From: Sulfuricellaceae bacterium
Lineage (GTDB): Bacteria > Pseudomonadota > Gammaproteobacteria > Burkholderiales > UBA9220
Direction of reading: 5' to 3'
Assembly: GCA_019911985.1 (NCBI GenBank)
Contig: JAIOJO010000564.1
Coordinates: forward strand, 1-7,046
Length of the DNA: 7,046 bases
Part shown: one piece after another, positions 1 to 4,376 of the stretch
Numbering within the stretch: position 1 is the first letter of the stretch
Layout: the number at the start of each line of letters is the position of its first letter
Program-made: the position numbers and the translations under genes
Notes under the pieces: generated by a model
What the model saw: only the letters and a program-made list of their open reading frames with translations
Database searches by the model: none
Told to the model about the DNA's origin: nothing

Positions 1-69
1 CGGTTGTGTGATTCACAACAAGCGGCTTGCGACAAAGGGATGCGCTCAAATAGCCCCCAGCCCGAAGGG

Positions 70-174
70 TTGCCGCGAATCCACGCGTCTGCGGCGTTGC
101 GAGGCTCGCCAATGGAACGACCAGACCATTGGCAGCGCCTCGCGCCTTGCAGCCATCGCGGATTCGCGACAACG
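70..174. repeat. Large imperfect inverted repeat at the 5' edge of hsdR
   Basis: The left arm (about 70-115) and right arm (about 126-174) are near reverse complements. Both contain CGCGAATCC-type and GCGAGGC-type blocks, and they end in the perfect pair CCAATGG/CCATTGG around a 10-nt centre (116-125). The stem is about 45 bp with mismatches and small gaps. It reads as an interspersed palindromic element, possibly extending outward into 25-64 and 175-190. It lies just before hsdR homology starts, so it probably replaced or displaced the native hsdR start. No transposase is associated. Family identity is unknown to me. Confidence 0.7.
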
Positions 175-610
175 TAGCGCCAAATTATTTACGGATAAGC
201 TCTTAGAATCTACTGCCCGGGAGAACATTGACCGCTTGCTGCAAGCGGCAGGTTGGCACGTCTGCGATGTAGCGCAGGCGAATATCCATGCTGCACGCGG
301 TGTGGCCATCCGTGAATTCCCACTTCCCGGCCATGGCTTCGCCGACTATCTGTTTTACGTGGATGGTAAAGCCGCCGGGGTGATCGAGGCCAAGAAGGAA
401 GGCGTTACCCTTACCGGAGTGGAAATCCAGGCCGCCAAATACATCCAGGGCTTGCCCGAGGGCCTGCCGCGCTGGGGTAGTCCGCTGCCGTTCTCATATC
501 AATCCACTGGAGTGGAAACCCGCTTCACCAACGGCCTCGATCCCGAGCCGCGTTCCCGCCCGGTTTTTGCCTTTCACAAGCCGGAGCTGCTCGCCGAATG
601 GCTCGCTTAT

Positions 611-651
611 CTCCCCTCGCCCGCGGGCGGGAGAGGGGCCGGGGGAGAGGG
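611..651. repeat. GC-rich palindromic repeat, family A copy 1
   Basis: The pattern is CTCCCCTCGCCCGC, then GGCGGGAGAGGGG, then GGGGGAGAGGG. The first two blocks form a strong stem. Related copies lie at 1165-1223 (same orientation) and 3061-3100 (reverse). This copy marks the point where the hsdR nuclease domain stops and about 45 bp later the C-terminal domain starts, so it sits at the breakpoint of the internal deletion. Confidence 0.75.
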
Positions 652-1164
652 CAATCGTTCCGCACATCAGCGCGGATACAAGCCTCCAAGCCTCTGTGCA
701 ATCCAGAACTGCGCCAACTCATCCTCGACATCAAAGCCAAAAACGAACTCACCATCGACCACGTCAGCCAGGACCAGGTCATAGAAGCCGGCTTCAGCCA
801 GGCCGCCCTCGACCGCGCCCGTGGCCTCGTGCAGTCCTTCGAGCAATTCATCGCCGACCACAAAGACGAAATCACCGCGCTGCAAATCCTCTACAGCAAG
901 CCCTACAAACAGCGCCTTACCTTCGAGGCGGTGAAGGAGCTCGCCGACGCCATCGAAAAGCCGCCCTACCTGTGGAACGAATCCCAGCTCCGGCAAGCCT
1001 ACGCCGCGCTAGAGGCGAGCAAGGTCAAAGGCGCCAGCGGCCGCCATATCCTCACCGACCTGGTCTCCCTGGTGCGCTTCGCCATCCATCAGGACAACGA
1101 ACTCGTGCCCTTCCCCGAACGGGTCAACGCCAACTTCAAGGCATGGCTGGCAACTCAACAAAAA

Positions 1165-1223
1165 CTCCCCTCGCCCGCATACCCTGAAGGGCACAAGAGC
1201 GGGAGAGGGGTAGGGGGAGAGGG
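1165..1223. repeat. GC-rich palindromic repeat, family A copy 2, inside hsdR
   Basis: It has the same outer blocks as the copy at 611-651 (CTCCCCTCGCCCGC ... GCGGGAGAGGGG ... GGGGGAGAGGG). The loop is expanded by an extra segment with its own small inverted repeat, CCCTGAAGGG (1182-1191). It lies inside otherwise continuous hsdR coding sequence and keeps the reading frame, adding about 20 residues rich in Gly, Pro, Ser and Arg. Confidence 0.75.
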
Positions 1224-1420
1224 CCGCTTCACCCCCGAACAACTGAAATGGCTGGAAATGATCCGCGACCACATCGCCGCCAACCTCGGCATAGCACCGG
1301 ACGACTTCGAATACGCACCCTTTGCCCAGGAAGGCGGCTTGGGCAAGGTGTATCAGCTCTTTGGTGATGAACTGAATGCCCTCATCGAACAATTGAACGA
1401 GAGCTTGGCGGCATGAGCAC

Positions 1421-1470
1421 CCTGTCATTCCGACCCTCCCCCTGTTATTTCGACTGAAAGGAGAAATCCT
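1421..1470. repeat. Family B repeat, left inverted copy flanking the GIY-YIG gene
   Basis: It begins 4 bp after the hsdR stop with CCTGTCATTCCGACC and ends with GAGAAATCCT directly against the GTG start at 1471. Aligned without gaps to the reverse complement of 1917-1966 it matches at 41 of 50 positions. The unit holds two internal TGTYATTYCGAC motifs. It also carries the GGAG (1460-1463) that serves as ribosome-binding site for the next gene. Confidence 0.8.
1458..1470 (+). promoter_or_regulatory. Ribosome-binding site supplied by a repeat
   Basis: AAGGAG ends at 1463, 7 nt before the GTG at 1471. This is a good Shine-Dalgarno and supports the GTG start. It lies wholly within the family B repeat, so the repeat provides the translation signal of the GIY-YIG gene. 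Confidence 0.6.
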
Positions 1471-1962
1471 GTGCCGAGAGAGCACCATTATTTCGTCTAC
1501 CTCCTCACCAACTGGGACAACAAAGTGATGTACATCGGCATGACCAACGATCTCGTGCGCCGTGTGTACGAACACAAGACCAAGGCAGTTAAGGGTTTTA
1601 CCGAGAAATACAATGTGAACCGGCTGGTCTATTTCGAGGAGGGCTCCGACGTCCACGCGGCGATTGCCCGCGAGAAGGAAATCAAGAAATGGCGGAGGGA
1701 AAAGAAAAATGCTCTGGTCATCCAAGCTAACCCAGAATGGCGCGACCTCGCCGCGGCTTGGGCCTTCCCGCCGACCTGGGCTACTCTTGTCATTGCGAGC
1801 CCTGTCCCGAGCGGAGCGAGGGAGCTTGCGAGAAATCTAGTTAAAACGAGAAGTCACGCCGAAGCCAGAGATCGTGGATGCACGAGGAAAACGATCTCTC
1901 GCATTTGTTCAAGACAAGGATTTCTCCCTGCGGTCGAAATGACAAAGGGGCGGTCGAAATGA
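1471..1962 (+). CDS. Small GIY-YIG nuclease-family protein with repeat-encoded tail
   Basis: This is a GIY-YIG domain protein of the short single-domain type (UPF0213/YhbQ-like). The domain is a one-metal nuclease fold, but the cellular role of these short proteins is poorly known. Motifs: FVYLLTN (8-14) and MYIGMTNDL (20-28) give the GIY and YIG strands; R30/R31 and YEHK (33-36) follow; E68 in AREKEIKKW is the expected metal ligand. A basic stretch comes next (WRREKKN, 74-80), then NPEWRDLAAAW (87-97), where the family usually ends at about 90-100 residues. The remaining 60 or so residues translate repeats (1789-1840 and 1917-1966), so the native stop seems lost or overwritten. The start is GTG with GGAG 7 nt upstream. 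The gene lies 54 bp after hsdR and is bracketed by inverted repeats. It is probably expressible, and the extended C-terminus may be non-functional. Confidence 0.85.
   Translation: MPREHHYFVYLLTNWDNKVMYIGMTNDLVRRVYEHKTKAVKGFTEKYNVNRLVYFEEGSDVHAAIAREKEIKKWRREKKNALVIQANPEWRDLAAAWAFPPTWATLVIASPVPSGARELARNLVKTRSHAEARDRGCTRKTISRICSRQGFLPAVEMTKGRSK
1789..1840. repeat. Family B-like repeat with nested family C unit
   Basis: TGTCATTGCGAGC at 1789 and GCTTGCGAGAAATCT ending near 1838 are the two ends of a TGTCATT...GAGAAATCT unit. Between them lies an inserted TGTCCCGAGCGGAGCGAGGG unit (1803-1823, 21 nt), which recurs exactly inside hsdM at 5107-5127. The segment is translated as part of the GIY-YIG tail. 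Confidence 0.7.
1867..1899. repeat. Perfect 9-bp hairpin between family B units
   Basis: AGAGATCGT (1867-1875) pairs perfectly with ACGATCTCT (1891-1899) around a 15-nt loop. It sits between the two repeat units in the tail of the GIY-YIG ORF and has no T run, so it is not a typical terminator. It may be part of a larger composite repeat spanning 1789-1966. Confidence 0.5.
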
Positions 1963-1966
1963 CAGG
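1917..1966. repeat. Family B repeat, right inverted copy flanking the GIY-YIG gene
   Basis: AGGATTTCTCCCTGCGG at the left end, then two copies of GGTCGAAATGACA. Its reverse complement matches 1421-1470 at 41 of 50 positions without gaps. With that copy it brackets a 546-bp unit holding the GIY-YIG ORF, whose stop lies within this repeat. I see no target-site duplication at the outer edges. Confidence 0.8.
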
Positions 1967-1983
1967 CGCGGCTTGTGCCGGAC

Positions 1984-2030
1984 TATATTGAGTGTTTTAA
2001 TAAGTACCAATTCAAGTATAGGAGTCAGTC
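1984..2030 (+). promoter_or_regulatory. Candidate promoter/operator and RBS of the toxin-antitoxin operon
   Basis: An AT-rich patch in GC-rich surroundings lies just upstream of the antitoxin. TAATAA (1998-2003) or TATAGG (2017-2022) could be a -10 element, but no good -35 is clear. TATATTGA (1984-1991) and TCAAGTATA (2012-2020) form an imperfect inverted repeat that could bind the antitoxin, which in this family usually represses its own operon. AGGAG (2020-2024), 6 nt before ATG 2031, is a clear ribosome-binding site. Confidence 0.4.
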
Positions 2031-2303
2031 ATGAACATCGTTCCCGCCCAGGAAATCAAGCGTCGCGGCATCGCCGCCGTGGATGAAGCCCTGGCCCAAG
2101 GCCCGGTGCACATCATCAAGAACAACCGACCGCAATACGTGGTGTTGACTGAAGAGCGCTACAGCGAACTGATCGAAGCCCAGGAAGAAGCCACCCTGGC
2201 TCGTATCAAGGCCTCGCTGGAAGACGCCAAAGCCGGTCGCGTCACCCGGCACAACAGCGTCGAAGCCTTGATGCAGCACCTGGACAGTGAACCTGCGGCA
2301 TGA
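2031..2303 (+). CDS. Antitoxin of the Phd/YefM type
   Basis: A 90-residue antitoxin that should neutralise the RelE-like toxin encoded next and repress the shared promoter. The N-terminal half has the Phd/YefM look: MNIVPAQEIKRRGIAAVDEAL, then GPVHIIKNNRPQYVVLTEERYSEL (24-47), the DNA-binding and dimerising part. The C-terminal half (50-90) is charged and helical with little fold of its own, as expected for the toxin-wrapping tail. The start is ATG with AGGAG 6 nt upstream. The stop overlaps the toxin start by 4 bp (ATGA, 2300-2303), so the two are translationally coupled with the antitoxin first. It is intact and lacks repeat insertions, unlike its neighbours. Confidence 0.85.
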   Translation: MNIVPAQEIKRRGIAAVDEALAQGPVHIIKNNRPQYVVLTEERYSELIEAQEEATLARIKASLEDAKAGRVTRHNSVEALMQHLDSEPAA

Positions 2304-2578
2304 GCTGGACTCTGGCTACCACGGCCTTCTTCGACCGCCGTGTGCGCAAGTTCCTGGCCAAACACCCCGACCTCCGGCCCCGCTTCGTTGAAACCATGGC
2401 GCAACTGTGCGCCGATCCCTTCGAATCTGGCCTGCGCCTACACCCCCTGAGCGGCAAACTCCAGGGCATGCAAGCCGTCAGCCTCACCTATAGCTACCGC
2501 GTCACCCTGACTGTACAAGTTACCGAACACGAAATCCTCCTGATCGACATCGGTAGCCATGACGAGGTGTACGGGTGA
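2300..2578 (+). CDS. RelE/YafQ-like mRNA interferase toxin
   Basis: A 92-residue RelE/ParE-superfamily toxin, expected to cut mRNA on the ribosome when free of antitoxin. Family features: the N-terminal helical region FFDRRVRKFLAKHPDLRPRFVE (10-31), the strand motif LHPLSGKLQGMQAVSLTYSYRVTLTV (47-72) with basic K53 and R67, and the end LIDIGSHDEVY (81-91). H87 and Y91 fall where YafQ-type enzymes carry a catalytic His and an aromatic residue. Length and motif order are normal and no lesion is seen. The start overlaps the antitoxin stop by 4 bp. RelE against YafQ or HigB subfamily cannot be settled by eye. The module sits between two copies of the hsdR 3' end. Confidence 0.85.
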   Translation: MSWTLATTAFFDRRVRKFLAKHPDLRPRFVETMAQLCADPFESGLRLHPLSGKLQGMQAVSLTYSYRVTLTVQVTEHEILLIDIGSHDEVYG

Positions 2579-2604
2579 ACGGGGAAGCTGCGTCCTGCGC
2601 CTAT

Positions 2605-2678
2605 TGTCATTCCGAACGAAGTGAGGAATCTTGATGCACCCCGAAAACAGGATTTCTCCCTCTGGTCGAAACGACAAA
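2605..2678. repeat. Composite palindromic family B element
   Basis: A forward unit TGTCATTCCGAACGAAGTG... (2605 on) faces an inverted unit AGGATTTCTCCCTCTGGTCG... ending ACGACA near 2676. The outer ends TGTCATTCCGA and TCGAAACGACA pair with two mismatches, so the whole 74 bp can fold on itself. It begins 26 bp after the toxin stop and ends where a second hsdR tail begins. It could also act as a transcript end signal, but no T run follows. Confidence 0.75.
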
Positions 2679-2681
2679 GCC

Positions 2682-2762
2682 GGGCTGGGCAAGGTGTATC
2701 AGCTCTTTGGTGATGAGCTGAACACGCTTATTGAACAATTGAATGAGAGTCTGGCAGCGTGA
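2682..2762 (+). pseudogene. hsdR: Second copy of the hsdR 3' end (27 codons)
   Basis: It encodes GLGKVYQLFGDELNTLIEQ then LNESLAA and a stop, matching the end of the first hsdR fragment (1336-1416) codon for codon. I count 13 differences in 81 bp (84% identity), and only one codon changes the residue (Ala to Thr). It starts abruptly after a family B repeat and has no upstream hsdR. Its TGA overlaps the GTG of the hsdS fragment (GTGA, 2759-2762), so this is a preserved hsdR-hsdS junction from a related Hsd system. Confidence 0.85.
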
Positions 2763-2865
2763 GGGTAGAAGAAAAAATCGCACCCTATGCAGTGGAGGCA
2801 AATTTGTTTGTGCCTCTCGGCGATATTTGCAAAACCACAAGCGGCGGTACACCGAGCCGCAAATA

Positions 2866-2899
2866 CCCTTCGGCTTCGCTCAGGGCAGGCTCTGAGCAG
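2866..2899. repeat. Family D repeat copy 1, at the hsdS/hsdM junction
   Basis: CCCTTCGGCTTCGCTCAGG...CTCTGAGCAG contains the perfect 6-bp inverted pair GCTCAG/CTGAGC. The second copy is 4457-4490 in hsdM. The shared block including hsdM sequence, 2864-2938 against 4455-4529, is identical at 73 of 75 positions. It joins hsdS and hsdM coding sequence in frame as PSASLRAGS. Confidence 0.75.
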
Positions 2900-2938
2900 C
2901 TCACCTATCTGCTGTTCCTGAAGATGGCCGACGAGCGC

Positions 2939-3001
2939 GCCTTCCTTGAAGATAAGGCGCCGAACGGCGCCGATTCAAACAGCAAAGTACTCTTGGGGTG
3001 C
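2939..3001. repeat. 63-bp in-frame insert in the hsdM remnant
   Basis: Compared with hsdM, where DER is followed at once by SRPPYNQ, this remnant has 21 extra codons between DER and SWPPYNQ. The insert carries the perfect hairpin GGCGCC-GAAC-GGCGCC (2956-2971). No second copy is in the window, so calling it a mobile repeat is inference from its palindrome and its neat codon-multiple length. Confidence 0.45.
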
Positions 3002-3060
3002 AGTTGGCCACCCTACAACCAGTCCAGCTCGGTGCTTGCCGGCTATTACTGGCGAAGACT

Positions 3061-3100
3061 TTCCCCCTCCCTAGCCCTCCCCCGCAAGCGGGAGAGGGGA
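3061..3100. repeat. GC-rich palindromic repeat, family A copy 3 (reverse orientation)
   Basis: CCCCCTCCC, then CCCTCCCCCGC, then GCGGGAGAGGGGA is the reverse complement of the arrangement at 611-651 and 1165-1223. It sits inside the hsdM remnant between GYYW and GDE, again in frame. Confidence 0.75.
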
Positions 3101-3107
3101 TTTTTTT
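3075..3107 (+). terminator. Terminator-like hairpin with T7 formed by the family A repeat
   Basis: CCCTCCCCCGC (3075-3085) pairs with GCGGGAGAGGG (3088-3098) with one mismatch, and seven T follow at 3101-3107. This has the shape of an intrinsic terminator on the + strand, 68 bp before the fic start. If active it would cut transcripts arriving from the toxin-antitoxin and hsd side. The two-base loop is tight, so real folding would open one or two pairs. Confidence 0.45.
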
Positions 3108-3174
3108 GGGGCGACGAGATTGTCGGCCATTGCCGCCACACGCTGGAGGAATTGGGCAAGCAGAAAGGTTTGCA

Positions 3175-4218
3175 ATGAACACCCTCCGCCTGTTGTCCCA
3201 TGCAGGCACAACCGTGCCCGCCGGTACGTCGTGGTATCTCGCCGATCTGGGCGAGGCGCGCGGCAAGCAGGAGCTTTTTACTTGCCAAGCGCCGCAACGG
3301 CTGAAAACGCTGCGCGAGCATGCGCTGATTGAAAGCGCCGTGTCGAGCAATCGCATCGAGGGGGTGACGGTGGAGCATAGCCGGGTGCGAGAGTTGATTC
3401 TCGGCCAGCCGTTGCTGCGCGACCGCGACGAGGAGGAGGTGCGCGGTTACCGCGATGCCTTGACCTTGATTCACAAAAACGCCGCTGGGTTTCCGGTCAG
3501 CGATGCGACGATTCAGAAACTGCACCGGCTGACGCGGGGAGAGATTTGGGATGCCGGCAAGTACAAGGAAAAGGATGGCGACATCATTGAGCGTTATCCT
3601 GATGGAAGCGAGCGGGTGCGGTTTCGCACGGTGACAGCAGCCGAGACGCCGGGGCACATGGCCGAGCTGGTAACGGATTGGCAGCGCTGCCTCGACGAAC
3701 GCTGGATTCACCCGCTGATCGCGCTGGCGGCGTTCAACCTGGACTTTCTCTGCGTCCATCCGTTCCGCGACGGAAACGGGCGCGTGTCGCGTCTGCTGTT
3801 GCTGCTCCAGTGCTATCACCTGGGCTATGAGGTGGAGCGTTATATCAGTCTGGAAAGGTTGATCGAGCAGAACAAGGCGCGTTACTACGAGACGCTGGAG
3901 CAAAGTTCGCAGGGTTGGCACGAAGGCAAGCACGACCCGTGGCCGTACATCAATTATCTGCTGTTCATCCTCAAGACGGCGTACAAAGAATTCGCCGAGC
4001 GCGTGGGTGACATCAAGGCGCCGCGTGGCGCCAAGACCGAGCAAATTGTCGCGGGCATCGGGCGCTTTGTGGGGGAATTCACGGTGAGCCAGTTGGAGCA
4101 AGCCTGCGCAGGCATCAGCCGGGACATGATCCGGCGCGTGTTGCGCGAGCAGCAGGCGGCCGGCGTCGTTGAGTGCCAAGGGCGCGGGCCAGCGGCCCGG
4201 TGGCGGAAGAAAGGGTAA
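3175..4218 (+). CDS. fic: Fic family protein (class II AMP-transferase) with C-terminal winged helix
   Basis: A 347-residue Fic protein that would transfer AMP (or another nucleotide moiety) from a nucleotide to a hydroxyl on a target protein in the cytoplasm. The active-site motif HPFRDGNGR is complete (H195-R203). The inhibitory helix motif [S/T]xxxE[G/N] lies N-terminal to it as S58-N-R-I-E62-G63, making this a self-inhibited class II Fic, with E62 expected to block ATP positioning. VRFRTVTAAETPGHM (148-162) fits the target-docking flap. Residues about 285-347 (TVSQLEQACAGISRDMIRRVLREQQAAGVVE) look like a winged helix. The ATG overlaps the remnant stop (ATGA), and AAAGG (3164-3168) 6 nt upstream comes from hsdM-derived sequence. 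Fic genes are often found within hsd operons, so this one may predate the decay. Target unknown. Confidence 0.9.
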   Translation: MNTLRLLSHAGTTVPAGTSWYLADLGEARGKQELFTCQAPQRLKTLREHALIESAVSSNRIEGVTVEHSRVRELILGQPLLRDRDEEEVRGYRDALTLIHKNAAGFPVSDATIQKLHRLTRGEIWDAGKYKEKDGDIIERYPDGSERVRFRTVTAAETPGHMAELVTDWQRCLDERWIHPLIALAAFNLDFLCVHPFRDGNGRVSRLLLLLQCYHLGYEVERYISLERLIEQNKARYYETLEQSSQGWHEGKHDPWPYINYLLFILKTAYKEFAERVGDIKAPRGAKTEQIVAGIGRFVGEFTVSQLEQACAGISRDMIRRVLREQQAAGVVECQGRGPAARWRKKG

Positions 4219-4257
4219 TTGCGCTTGAGTAAGGGTAATAAAAGGGGTAATTGCCGC
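4211..4257 (+). repeat. GGGTAAT triplication after the fic stop
   Basis: AAGGGTAATTGCGC (4211-4224), AAGGGTAATA (4231-4240) and AGGGGTAATTGCCGC (4243-4257) are three short direct copies. The first contains the fic stop TAA. The fic frame stays open after this stop for 49 codons to TAG 4366-4368, so the stop may have arisen in a longer gene, though I recognise no conserved tail there. The rest of the 4219-4376 gap shows no gene or clear promoter. Confidence 0.4.
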
Positions 4258-4376
4258 AGCCGCACCAATCGTCGTCTTTCAACGGCTTTGACCAACGGGT
4301 TTCAATTGGCCGATCAGAAAGTTTTCAATCAGCCGGGCCCCATCGCAGTGCCGGTCAAGGCGCTTTAGAGCATGAA

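Larger units (their letters stand above)
8..784 (+). pseudogene. hsdR: hsdR 5' fragment: type I restriction endonuclease nuclease domain
   Basis: This is the remnant of the N-terminal nuclease domain of a type I restriction subunit, which in intact enzymes cuts DNA after translocation. Hsd-like sequence runs from about residue 68 (ARENIDRLLQAAGW) to about residue 200 (KPELLAEWL), about nt 209-607. The PD-(D/E)xK core is visible: D113 in GFADY, then E127 and K129 in IEAKK, followed by the conserved TRFTNG (171-176). After residue 200 the frame enters a GC-rich repeat (611-651) and then runs out of frame over the 3' hsdR fragment to a stop at 784. The helicase motor (Walker A, DEAx box), normally several hundred residues, is absent. 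The GTG at 8 is not credible as the native start, because the first 60 or so codons read through a large inverted repeat; the true 5' end is lost or upstream of the window. Confidence 0.85.
598..1416 (+). pseudogene. hsdR: hsdR 3' fragment: C-terminal domain of type I restriction subunit
   Basis: This is the C-terminal domain of an EcoEI-like HsdR, which joins the motor subunit to the methyltransferase core. The ORF opens at 598 inside the 5' fragment, but its first 30 or so codons translate the 611-651 repeat. Recognisable HsdR sequence begins near 697 (CNPELRQLILDIKAKNE). It continues through ITALQILYSKPYKQRLTFEAVKELADAI, FTPEQLKWLEMIRDHIA and the typical end GLGKVYQLFGDELNALIEQLNESLAA. It is in frame 1, whereas the nuclease part is in frame 2, so the two cannot be one protein without a shift. 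About 22 residues (LPSPAYPEGHKSGRGVGGEG and flanks) between ATQQ and RFTPEQL are encoded by a repeat at 1165-1223 inserted in frame. No start or ribosome-binding site is convincing, so expression is doubtful. Confidence 0.85.
2759..3178 (+). pseudogene. Chimeric remnant: hsdS start fused to scrambled hsdM N-terminus
   Basis: The 139-codon ORF is a mosaic. Residues 1-36 (from a GTG overlapping the hsdR tail stop) are the start of a specificity subunit, with the typical LGDICKTTSGGTPSRK. At a family D repeat (2866-2899) it switches to HsdM N-terminal sequence: EQLTYLLFLKMADER, PPYNQSS.VLAGY.W and HTLEELGKQKGL. Relative to the hsdM at 4377 it has a 63-bp in-frame insert (2939-3001), and a family A repeat (3061-3100) replaces SLVKKD. 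It then stops at TGA 3176-3178, overlapping the fic ATG. No target-recognition domain or methyltransferase motif remains. Non-functional as an Hsd subunit; if translated, it may only couple ribosomes into fic. Confidence 0.8.

Noticed and set aside
1009..1725. 238-codon minus-strand frame across hsdR and the GIY-YIG gene
   Set aside because: It crosses two real plus-strand genes and a repeat, with no family resemblance.
1421..2678. CRISPR array, considered because of recurring short repeats
   Set aside because: The copies are divergent, in both orientations, irregularly spaced and partly inside genes. There is no repeat-spacer periodicity and no cas gene.
3046..4179. 377-codon open frame on the minus strand over fic
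   Set aside because: It is a GC-rich shadow of the clear Fic gene, with low-complexity composition, no recognisable domain and no ribosome-binding site.
4251..4376. Upstream in-frame extension of hsdM from the GTG at 4251
   Set aside because: The 42 extra residues are unlike HsdM, while MNTATIIQKLWNYCN at 4377 is the usual start of the family.
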